DNA of 6,537 nucleotides, from positions 1 to 6,537 of the forward strand of contig DDZY01000215.1 of the NCBI GenBank assembly GCA_002346525.1. Direction: 5' to 3'. Shown piece after piece: positions 1 to 5,375 of the stretch. This stretch comes from Proteobacteria bacterium UBA2996 (GTDB taxonomy: Bacteria; Pseudomonadota; Gammaproteobacteria; Arenicellales; UBA868). A program made the translations under genes and the position numbers. How positions within the stretch are numbered: the stretch's first letter is position 1; every line of letters starts with the position of its first letter. The notes below the pieces were generated by a model, which worked only from the letters and a program-made list of their open reading frames with translations, was not told where the DNA came from and searched no databases.

Positions 1-816
1 TGTCTCGGTATCCCGTGATGCTCGATCAAAAATAAACCGTGTACATTCGTCTACGCCTTTTTCAACAACCTCAGACATCGGAACAATTGGGATCTCGTTA
101 TCAATCCAAAAGTCCATCCAGTCCTTGGGATTCAGGCCGTTGCGGGAGCCCATATGCGCCATATTCTCCCCATTACAGTTTGGAAGTTTTAGCGCCATCG
201 GTGGTCCCGATGCGTTCGTGATCTCGATGCCTCCCCAGTCGACCGCCGCGTCAAGGTGGCAATCGATATGAAGATAGCCCATTTTCGCCTGAGGTCTGTG
301 TTGTGCCAGGTGATTGGAAAGGGCCCGAGCACCCGGTATCGGAACGGAATGGTCGCCACCCACCAGAATCACTCTCGCTCCGCCTTCTAGGCACTCGGTG
401 ATGTAATCGACCATGTACTGCTGGGATTTAGCGCTGTTGCCGGGAACAATAGGAATATCGCCACAATCGACTACGTTGAAAAACGTCATTAGGTCGACAT
501 CGTACTCAAACATGTAGGGAAAATACTGGGTGGATGCCTCACGTATACCTTGAGGTCCGCTTGACGTGCCAGTCCGTACGATAGTGCTTAGGTCCCAAGG
601 TGCTCCCAGGAAGCAAACCTTCGCTCCCATCTCCTTGATCTTTTCACGGTCCGGAGGGCAGTAAGGCGCCCCCATAAACGTGATAATCCCACCAGCTTTT
701 ACTGGGCCATTGTGTTTAGTGGGCGAACGCACATGAGCATCAACTTCAGTCTCCTGATGGGGTCCTTGATGTTGATGGGGAACAAAATTCCAGGGGTTGC
801 AGGGCTGCGTACTCAT
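1..816 (-). CDS. gdmH: Nickel-dependent guanidine hydrolase (GdmH-like), ureohydrolase superfamily; 3' end cut by window edge
   Basis: The first 272 codons are visible, open to the window edge; the C-terminus is missing. The arginase/agmatinase fold is clear: GAPWD at residues 71-75, GGDHS at 153-157 (metal ligand H156) and DCHLD at 185-189 (ligands D185, H187, D189). The last conserved DxD metal pair should lie beyond the window. About 66 residues precede the GxPxD core, longer than in ordinary agmatinases. The gene starts 5 nt after the stop of a hypA homologue, with hypB upstream. Known biology: Synechocystis Sll1077 has this neighbourhood (Sll1078 HypA-like, Sll1079 HypB-like) and is a cytoplasmic Ni-dependent enzyme converting guanidine to urea and ammonia. 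Assignment to GdmH rather than a Mn agmatinase or guanidinobutyrase rests on this context and the extension, so substrate is inferred while family membership is near certain. The start lacks a strong ribosome binding site, suggesting translational coupling to hypA. Confidence 0.82.
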   Translation of the reverse strand, partial: MSTQPCNPWNFVPHQHQGPHQETEVDAHVRSPTKHNGPVKAGGIITFMGAPYCPPDREKIKEMGAKVCFLGAPWDLSTIVRTGTSSGPQGIREASTQYFPYMFEYDVDLMTFFNVVDCGDIPIVPGNSAKSQQYMVDYITECLEGGARVILVGGDHSVPIPGARALSNHLAQHRPQAKMGYLHIDCHLDAAVDWGGIEITNASGPPMALKLPNCNGENMAHMGSRNGLNPKDWMDFWIDNEIPIVPMSEVVEKGVDECTRFIFDRASRDTET

Positions 817-821
817 AATCT

Positions 822-1232
822 TTATTGACAAGGTGTTTGTTGGGCGGAATAGTCAGCAGAAAGGTGCTTCCTTGCAGCATCCTCGTTCACGGTTTCTAAC
901 TCTATAGAGGTGAGCTGCATCTCGCGCCCGGTAACCACTTTAGGCGTGGGGAACCCGCAATCCGGACATCTAAAATTGAAGCGCCCACTTGGTGTCTTGA
1001 CAGCATCGCAAGTGTGACAGAACACACTTAATGGCACCTCTTCAATAACCAACTCAGCGCCTTCGCAACGGCTGCCTTTTGACGTGGACTCAAAGCAGAA
1101 ATACAGTGCGCGCGTCATCGCTGAGAGCTCTCCCAGGCGGCAATTAATCCGTCTCACTCGACGCCCGCCGTTCTTAAGGGCGTACTCGTCGACCATTTCG
1201 ATAAGGCTACGGGCTAGGGCAAGTTCATGCAT
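822..1232 (-). CDS. hypA: HypA-like nickel metallochaperone
   Basis: 136-residue HypA/HybF family protein; members are usually about 110-140 residues. The mature N-terminus MHE carries the nickel-binding His2 and Glu3 of the family. The zinc domain is shown by two CxxC pairs, C72/C75 and C89/C92. HypA proteins bind Ni(II) and, with the GTPase HypB, deliver it to hydrogenase or urease precursors. No hydrogenase or urease gene is visible here. The gene sits 7 nt after hypB and 5 nt before the ureohydrolase, so its client is probably that enzyme, as for the accessory proteins GhaA/GhaB of guanidine hydrolase. The first ATG of the motif ATGCATGAA gives the required MHE start. The tail after residue 110 (polar, ending TPCQ) is longer than in many HypA proteins and shows no motif I recognise. 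Confidence 0.93.
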   Translation of the reverse strand: MHELALARSLIEMVDEYALKNGGRRVRRINCRLGELSAMTRALYFCFESTSKGSRCEGAELVIEEVPLSVFCHTCDAVKTPSGRFNFRCPDCGFPTPKVVTGREMQLTSIELETVNEDAARKHLSADYSAQQTPCQ

Positions 1233-1239
1233 GTGAGAT

Positions 1240-2097
1240 CTATAGTTGCCCGCTCTGAGTCAAGTTGTCAGGAGAGATCGGCGCTGCCCTGTGATCATGG
1301 GTTTGCTTCACCTGATGCTCGATCCAGTCACACCAAACCTGGATACCAGTACCGTCCCGCGCGGAAATCCTTATAACCTGAAGATCAGGATTAATTCGGA
1401 GAGCCCGTTCCACTGCTTTGTCTGCATCAAAATCCACATGCGGCAGCAGATCGATCTTCGACAAAATCATAACGTCAGCGGCAGCGAACATATCGGGATA
1501 CTTAAGCGGCTTATCGTCACCCTCGGTAACAGACAGAATCACTACCTTGAATGCCTCCCCGAGATCGAACGCAGCAGGACATACCAAATTACCCACATTC
1601 TCGATAAAAACTATGCCGCCGTCTTGAAGCGCAAGATCGGAGAAGGCATGCCCAACCATGTGGGCGTCAAGATGGCAACCCCTGCCGGTATTGATTTGAA
1701 TCGCCGGAACACCCGTCTCACGAATTCGATCGGCATCATTAGTGGTTGCCTGATCTCCCTCGATAACCCCAAGGGGTCTAGCACGCGCAAGCCTATTCAG
1801 AGTTTCAACAAGAAGCGTTGTCTTGCCAGCACCAGGACTGGAAACCAGATTCAGTGCAAGTTGGCAATGGTCTGCCAGCCATCGGCGATTTGCCTCGGCG
1901 TAGTCATCATTCTTAGACAGGATATCTTGTTCGATCTCAATAAGGTGCTCTTGACTGAAGCCCGCCACGCTGAGTCCCGCGGAATCTGCGCCATAGTGAT
2001 GATCATGATGGCTGTGGTCGTGGGCATGATCATGATGCTTGTGGTCGTGAATATGATGACCATCATTTGTTTGTCCACAACCGCAAACGCTACACAT
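1240..2097 (-). CDS. hypB: HypB-like nickel-inserting GTPase with His-rich N-terminus
   Basis: 285-residue SIMIBI-class GTPase that releases nickel on GTP hydrolysis, acting with HypA in the cytoplasm. In order: CxxCGC nickel site at residues 2-7; a His-rich tract with 13 His between residues 14 and 34, a probable nickel store; P-loop SSPGAGKTT at 86-94; EGDQATTNDA at 113-122; the metal site around G140-C141-H142; IENVGNLVCPA at 165-175; SKIDLL at 213-218 as the guanine-specificity motif; SARDGTG at 245-251. The start was chosen at 2097 because it yields the family N-terminus MCSVCGCG and has AAGAGG 8 nt upstream; a start at 2169 would add 24 residues unlike HypB. It is first in the operon, followed by hypA and gdmH. 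It is likely the dedicated GTPase (GhaB-type) for guanidine hydrolase maturation, though service to an enzyme elsewhere cannot be excluded. Confidence 0.94.
   Translation of the reverse strand: MCSVCGCGQTNDGHHIHDHKHHDHAHDHSHHDHHYGADSAGLSVAGFSQEHLIEIEQDILSKNDDYAEANRRWLADHCQLALNLVSSPGAGKTTLLVETLNRLARARPLGVIEGDQATTNDADRIRETGVPAIQINTGRGCHLDAHMVGHAFSDLALQDGGIVFIENVGNLVCPAAFDLGEAFKVVILSVTEGDDKPLKYPDMFAAADVMILSKIDLLPHVDFDADKAVERALRINPDLQVIRISARDGTGIQVWCDWIEHQVKQTHDHRAAPISPDNLTQSGQL
2001..2054 (-). repeat. 27-bp tandem repeat (two copies) inside hypB His-rich segment
   Basis: Two adjacent 27-nt units, 2001-2027 and 2028-2054, match at 22 of 27 positions; both begin GATCATGATG on the plus strand. The unit is nine codons, so duplication keeps the frame and lengthens the His/Asp tract (residues about 15-32 of HypB). 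It is a plausible origin for the variable His-tail length seen among HypB proteins. No mobile-element features are associated with it. Confidence 0.7.
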
Positions 2098-2105
2098 ACG
2101 TATAT

Positions 2106-2111
2106 CCTCTT
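2106..2111 (-). promoter_or_regulatory. Ribosome binding site of hypB
   Basis: AAGAGG on the minus strand, 8 nt before the ATG at 2097. It decides the hypB start in favour of the MCSVCGCG N-terminus over the longer reading frame that opens at 2169. Confidence 0.75.
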
Positions 2112-2207
2112 CAACAGTTCTTATTCTGTCTAGATAATAAGGATATACCCATTTTAGGTCATGTTCCAAACACAGTTAGCAATCTAATCAAAATTAAAAC
2201 ACCCAAC

Positions 2208-2224
2208 GTTTCCTTCTGGGAAAC
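2208..2224 (-). promoter_or_regulatory. Small hairpin in the hypB upstream region
   Basis: Perfect 6-bp stem GTTTCC/GGAAAC with a 5-nt loop, 111 nt before the hypB start. On the minus strand the loop-side CCCA can instead pair with TGGG just downstream, so two alternative small structures are possible. No U-tract follows directly, so it is not a typical intrinsic terminator. Function is unknown and chance occurrence is possible. Confidence 0.3.
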
Positions 2225-2454
2225 CCGAGCACCGAAAGACTCAAGTGAACTCAAGATATGAAACTCATTTGGCGGAATTAATCTCTGAACACACAGATAT
2301 CCTTAGGCAAAGACCACTGGGACGTAGTTATCGAAATTTCCGGTGATAAGTTCATGGGGGTATTTAAATAATGATAATAGTAGAGAGTGTTTTGACGCGA
2401 TTCGACCTCACACCACCAAACTAGTTTGAAGACGAAATCAAAGCAACGCAATTG

Positions 2455-2509
2455 GCTACAGCAGTAGGCTACGGACCATACTTAACATCTCGGTCTACTG
2501 AGCTGTAGC
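2455..2509. repeat. 8-bp inverted repeat spanning the end of the small secreted-peptide gene
   Basis: GCTACAGC at 2455-2462 is the exact reverse complement of GCTGTAGC at 2502-2509, with a 39-nt gap. A nested CTAC-AGCA-GTAG palindrome lies at the left arm. The right arm falls in the last codons of the broken small gene and the left arm lies after its stop, so on the minus strand it could fold at the transcript's 3' end. There is no U-tract, so a terminator call is not supported. Confidence 0.35.
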
Positions 2510-2609
2510 AGATGGCTGTTGGGCAATCGGAGTCTCATCTGCGATCGCCGCGATGTTGAAACCCATCAGACCCAAAACAAAAATGAGAGAAAAAGTGATA
2601 TTTTTTCAT
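2495..2609 (-). pseudogene. Small secreted-peptide gene broken by a one-base frameshift
   Basis: Minus-strand ATG at 2609 has GAGG (2617-2620) 7 nt upstream. As written, the frame gives MKKYHFF and stops at about 24 codons with no recognisable character. If one A is dropped from the A6 run (2601-2606), the frame becomes a 37-residue peptide starting MKNITFSLIFVLGLMG, continuing to FNIAAIADETPIAQQ and ending SATAQ at the TAG at 2495-2497. That is a textbook signal peptide: positive start, hydrophobic core and an A-I-A cleavage site before D-E, with a short Gln/Ala-rich mature part. The 115-nt span is 38 codons plus one base, consistent with a single insertion. It could be a decayed gene, a homopolymer sequencing error, or a gene expressed by slippage on the A run. 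I recognise no family. It lies upstream of hypB on the same strand but about 400 nt away, so a shared operon is uncertain. Confidence 0.5.
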
Positions 2610-2863
2610 GAGGAATCCTCATTTCGATACTGGATGGGTAAGTTTTTCACTATTTAATAATGTTAAATATTACGATTCAGAAGAGATACGAATAACCGAT
2701 AAAAAAGCAGGAGTCGGCAGCTTTTTATATTTTTCTATTGTTTTTCCGTTAGTTAAATTTCTTTGCACCTTTATATTCTGAAAAACCCAAGCACCACACT
2801 TAGCCTATCTTCCTTTAGATTGGGTTCTGGTAGATTTCAATCGCACCCGCCGGAGTCGCAAAC
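2610..2863. other. AT-rich divergent intergenic region upstream of the oxygenase operon
   Basis: About 250 strongly AT-rich nucleotides that must carry the promoter of the plus-strand operon and perhaps that of the small minus-strand peptide gene. TATATT at 2772-2777 could be a -10 element, but no acceptable -35 lies at the right distance. AAAAAGC (2702-2708) and GCTTTTT (2720-2726) form an AT-heavy 7-bp stem around an 11-nt loop; it resembles a weak bidirectional terminator, but no gene ends nearby. GAGGATTCCTC (minus strand, 2610-2620) is a short palindrome containing the small gene's ribosome binding site. No operator or riboswitch was recognised. Confidence 0.45.
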
Positions 2864-3253
2864 ATGACCAATCGCCGAGACGAACTGATCCAACTCACTA
2901 ATGCATTTGTTGATGCCTTCAACCGTATGAACCTGGACGACGTGGTCGATTTTTTCGCCGAAGATGGTGTTTATGAGGACTCAACCGGCGGCCGGCATAT
3001 CGGGCATGATGCGATCCGGACAGCCTTCGCGCCGTTGGTCGGCGGTTCACGGGGCAACATCCGGTTCGACGGTGAGGATGTGTTCGTGGAGACCGATACC
3101 GGGAAAGTGCTGGCCAGCTGGCGTCTCAATCTGGATAAAGACGGCGAGGTCTCTGTGATTCGGGGAATAGATATCCTCGAGTTTGAAGCGGACAAACTCA
3201 AGAAGAAGATGGCGTACATGAAGGTCGATAAACCCCATCTTGAGAACACCTGA
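2864..3253 (+). CDS. NTF2-like / SnoaL-like domain protein
   Basis: 129-residue single-domain protein of the NTF2/SnoaL superfamily, a cone-shaped alpha+beta fold of about 110-140 residues used by polyketide cyclases, dehydratases, isomerases and non-catalytic binding proteins. Visible hallmarks are the N-terminal helix with F-V-D-A-F-N (15-20), the FFAEDGVYED segment at 30-39, a GGRHIG..AIR stretch at 42-52, and the closing strand IRGIDILEFEADKLKK around 99-114. There is no signal peptide. GGAG 8 nt upstream supports the ATG. It is the first gene of a five-gene plus-strand operon with two hydrolases and two oxygenases, so it may be a small isomerase, dehydratase or ligand-binding partner. 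The sequence does not give a substrate. The family call is firm and the function unknown. Confidence 0.85.
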   Translation: MTNRRDELIQLTNAFVDAFNRMNLDDVVDFFAEDGVYEDSTGGRHIGHDAIRTAFAPLVGGSRGNIRFDGEDVFVETDTGKVLASWRLNLDKDGEVSVIRGIDILEFEADKLKKKMAYMKVDKPHLENT

Positions 3254-3295
3254 CTCTCTTCTTCTGCGTCCTTAATTCCGTTAAGTGAACCCATT

Positions 3296-3301
3296 AGGAG
3301 G
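3296..3301 (+). promoter_or_regulatory. Strong ribosome binding site pointing to an ATC start
   Basis: AGGAGG, the best Shine-Dalgarno match in the window, lies 6 nt before an ATC codon at 3308 in the frame of the downstream hydrolase. It fixes the translation start although no ATG, GTG or TTG is there. Confidence 0.7.
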
Positions 3302-3307
3302 ACTCTC

Positions 3308-4120
3308 ATCAAAACGGAATGGATTGCCGGCCGTCCCTCTATCGCGATTGATAGAGAAGGTGAAGGACCACTGCTGATATTGCTCCATGGGATCGGCGGC
3401 AACCGAACCAACTGGCGTGCCCAATGGCGTGATTTCTCAAAGACATTTCATTGCGTCGCTTGGGATGCCCGTGGCTATGGCGACAGCGACGACTACGAGG
3501 GGCCTCTTGATTTTGAGGATTTTGCCCATGACCTCCTTCGGGTCATAGACGACTTCGGCGCTGGCCGCGCGCACCTCTGCGGTCTTTCCATGGGCGGACA
3601 GATTGCACAATGCTTTTATCGACTCTACCCCGAGCGGGTCGCATCACTTATTCTCGCTGCCACGTTCACGCACTGGGGGGCCGCTTTAGGTGATTCAGCA
3701 CTCGAAAACTATCTGTCTTTGCGACTAAAACCCCTACAGGAAGAAGATAAAGAGCCCCGCGATATTGCTGACGCTGCGGCCAGGGCCCTTTTGGGCCCCG
3801 CGGCTACCAACGCGCATCATGCGCAGCTTGTAAACAGTATCAGCGCCCTGCATAAAGACAGCTACATCAAGACACTGCAGTCCGCTATTCCATACGACCG
3901 TCCGCTCAAGCTTGAATCCATCAAGGTGCCAAGTTTGTATCTTTATGGCCAGCACGATCCTCTTTGTCGGCCTGAGCTCGGGCGGGAGATGGCAGACCGA
4001 ACGCCTGGTGGGCGATTTCTTGAAATCGCGAACTCAGGTCATCTCATCAACATCGAACAACCCCAAGCGTTCAACCAAGCTGCTCTGCATTTTTTAGAAG
4101 ATGTTACGTCTATTAGGTAA
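3308..4120 (+). CDS. Alpha/beta hydrolase (PcaD/epoxide-hydrolase-like); apparent ATC start
   Basis: 270-residue alpha/beta hydrolase when started at the ATC at 3308. Motifs, numbered from there: oxyanion-hole LLHGIGG (about 25-31), nucleophile elbow GLSMGG with S94, catalytic acid D217 in GQHDPLC, and catalytic H245 in NSGHL. The triad is complete, so the protein should be active. Such enzymes hydrolyse esters, enol-lactones or C-C bonds; the closest general resemblance is to 3-oxoadipate enol-lactonase-like proteins. A start at TTG 3380 would remove the first beta strand and part of the oxyanion region. Between the previous gene's TGA (3251-3253, same frame) and 3380 there is no ATG, GTG or TTG, yet AGGAGG lies ideally before ATC, and translation from there gives a normal beginning (K-T-E-W-I-A-G-R). 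Either a rare ATC start or an ATG altered by mutation or error. It is followed 6 nt later by the dioxygenase gene. Confidence 0.85.
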   Translation: MKTEWIAGRPSIAIDREGEGPLLILLHGIGGNRTNWRAQWRDFSKTFHCVAWDARGYGDSDDYEGPLDFEDFAHDLLRVIDDFGAGRAHLCGLSMGGQIAQCFYRLYPERVASLILAATFTHWGAALGDSALENYLSLRLKPLQEEDKEPRDIADAAARALLGPAATNAHHAQLVNSISALHKDSYIKTLQSAIPYDRPLKLESIKVPSLYLYGQHDPLCRPELGREMADRTPGGRFLEIANSGHLINIEQPQAFNQAALHFLEDVTSIR

Positions 4121-4126
4121 GTTGAA

Positions 4127-5317
4127 ATGACGATAAGGAATCCATCCGTCGATGTAACAGTCAAAGTCGATGCGCCAAACCGAAAGATACGCCTGCTTTG
4201 GCCGGACAATCAGTCAGCCGAGTTTCATTATGTCTGGCTGCGGCATCATGCACGATGCCCAGAGGGTCTGCCAAACGACACGAGCGTCAAAATTGATCTG
4301 ATTCCGGATGATCCGACTTCATTGGTCATCAACAGATGCTCCATCAACGGAGAATGTCTCGAAATCGAGTGGGGTGACCAAGAGCTAAAAACACTACACC
4401 CTATCCCCGCGTTAGCTTCCATGCAGTACGGCCGGGAAAGTCGTCGAGACAGGAAACCTGTGCCGATCGTCTGGCCTCAGGATAACAACGATCCCATCCC
4501 CTGTTATCAATATGTTGATCTGCGTGATCCAGAGTCCCTGCTCCAGATTGGGTTGTCCATCAGAGACTTTGGGATTGTCAGAATTAAAGACGTGCCGGTT
4601 CGCCCAGGCACCGTTGCAGATGTGGCTCAACACTTCGGTGTTGTGCATCGGAATAACTATGGGGAAGTGTTTGACGTCAAAAGCGATGCCCATATGGCGC
4701 TGGGTTCCAATACGGGCAAGTTTCTTGGACCTCACACAGATGAAAGCTATCGGCACGCGGCACCGGGAATCACCTGTTTTCATTGCCTCAAGGCCTCGAC
4801 CGACGGTGGCGGTGCCAGCATCCTGGTTGATGGCTTTCATGCAGCAGAGCGGCTTCGGACGCACGCTCCTGCTCTATTCAACACTCTCGCCAAGGTTCCG
4901 ATCTTTTTTCAAAGAAGGGCCCTGCCGGAAGAAGATATGCAGTCGCACCGAAGGATCATCTCTCTCGATATCGATGGAGATGTCGAAGGCATCCGCTTCA
5001 CCGACCGGACTCTTCCACCGCAGGATCTGCCGGATGATGTCGTGGAGGTGACCTACCAAGCAATCAAAGCGTTCTGGAACATCATTAACGACGACGATCT
5101 GAAGGTGATCTATCCCATGGTTGCCGGTGATTTGCATATCTTTGATAATCAGCGGGTACTGCATGGCAGAACCGAATTTAACCCCGCGAAGGGCGAGCGA
5201 CATCTGCAACAATGCTCAGTCAACAGGGATGAATTTCATAACACCATTAGAACTCTTGCGGCCGGTCTTGATAATCCGGCTCAGATGCAGACGATGGCAG
5301 GAGGCGCACTAGGCTAA
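4127..5317 (+). CDS. Gamma-butyrobetaine-hydroxylase-like 2-oxoglutarate/Fe(II) dioxygenase
   Basis: 396-residue cytoplasmic enzyme with the two-part layout of the gamma-butyrobetaine/trimethyllysine hydroxylase family: a small N-terminal domain (about 15-100) and a TauD-type jelly roll (about 125-380). Iron ligands are H203 and D205 (PHTDESY) and distal H346 (RVLHGR); R358 in GERHLQQC is the probable 2-oxoglutarate carboxylate ligand. GITCFHC at 214-220 and LVDGFHAAE at 233-241 are family signatures. The reaction should be hydroxylation coupled to decarboxylation of 2-oxoglutarate; the substrate is unknown. The N-terminal zinc site seems degenerate: WLRHHARCPEG keeps one of the three cysteines seen in human BBOX1 (C38, C40, C43), and the later His appears absent. 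The gene starts 6 nt after the hydrolase stop with a weak AGG, suggesting coupling. Carnitine synthesis is possible, but the neighbours fit a degradative pathway better. Confidence 0.92.
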   Translation: MTIRNPSVDVTVKVDAPNRKIRLLWPDNQSAEFHYVWLRHHARCPEGLPNDTSVKIDLIPDDPTSLVINRCSINGECLEIEWGDQELKTLHPIPALASMQYGRESRRDRKPVPIVWPQDNNDPIPCYQYVDLRDPESLLQIGLSIRDFGIVRIKDVPVRPGTVADVAQHFGVVHRNNYGEVFDVKSDAHMALGSNTGKFLGPHTDESYRHAAPGITCFHCLKASTDGGGASILVDGFHAAERLRTHAPALFNTLAKVPIFFQRRALPEEDMQSHRRIISLDIDGDVEGIRFTDRTLPPQDLPDDVVEVTYQAIKAFWNIINDDDLKVIYPMVAGDLHIFDNQRVLHGRTEFNPAKGERHLQQCSVNRDEFHNTIRTLAAGLDNPAQMQTMAGGALG

Positions 5318-5321
5318 CCTT

Positions 5322-5366
5322 ATGGCACAATCTGCGGAACTTCTATCCGAATTAACACCAAACTAG
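5322..5366 (+). other. In-frame 14-codon mini-ORF before the MetX-like gene
   Basis: ATG at 5322 opens MAQSAELLSELTPN and ends at TAG 5364-5366. It has the same frame as the ATG at 5376, separated only by the amber stop and three codons (ATT AAA AAT). No good ribosome binding site precedes either ATG. It could be a leader peptide assisting re-initiation, a lost N-terminal extension, or chance. Homologous proteins of the next gene normally begin near its own ATG, which argues against a required extension. Confidence 0.25.
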
Positions 5367-5375
5367 ATTAAAAAT

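Larger units (their letters stand above)
2098..2494. other. Leader and intergenic region upstream of hypB
   Basis: About 400 nt without a convincing gene. It must contain the hypB promoter and leader on the minus strand. A weak candidate is TTGGAA, a 16-nt spacer and TATATC (about 2168 down to 2141), each 4/6 to sigma-70 consensus, so not called separately. I looked for the conserved core of guanidine-I (ykkC) riboswitches and the paired ACGR-loop hairpins of guanidine-II on both strands and saw neither. A short hairpin and one arm of an inverted repeat are listed separately. Confidence 0.5.

Noticed and set aside
822..2097. Hydrogenase or urease maturation locus
   Set aside because: No hydrogenase or urease structural gene or other hyp/ure gene is present; the only adjacent candidate client is the ureohydrolase.
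1246..2133. 295-codon open frame on the plus strand antisense to hypB
   Set aside because: It mirrors the clear HypB coding frame, has low-complexity Met/Ile runs from the His-rich tract, and no protein motif.
2098..2169. Longer HypB start at 2169
   Set aside because: It would add 24 residues before the conserved MCSVCGCG N-terminus, and the good ribosome binding site sits before 2097.
2702..2726. Intrinsic terminator in the divergent region
   Set aside because: The stem has only two G-C pairs and a large loop, and no gene ends near it on either strand.
3380..3382. TTG at 3380 as the hydrolase start
   Set aside because: It begins inside the LLHGIGG oxyanion motif, leaves out the first strand, and has no ribosome binding site.
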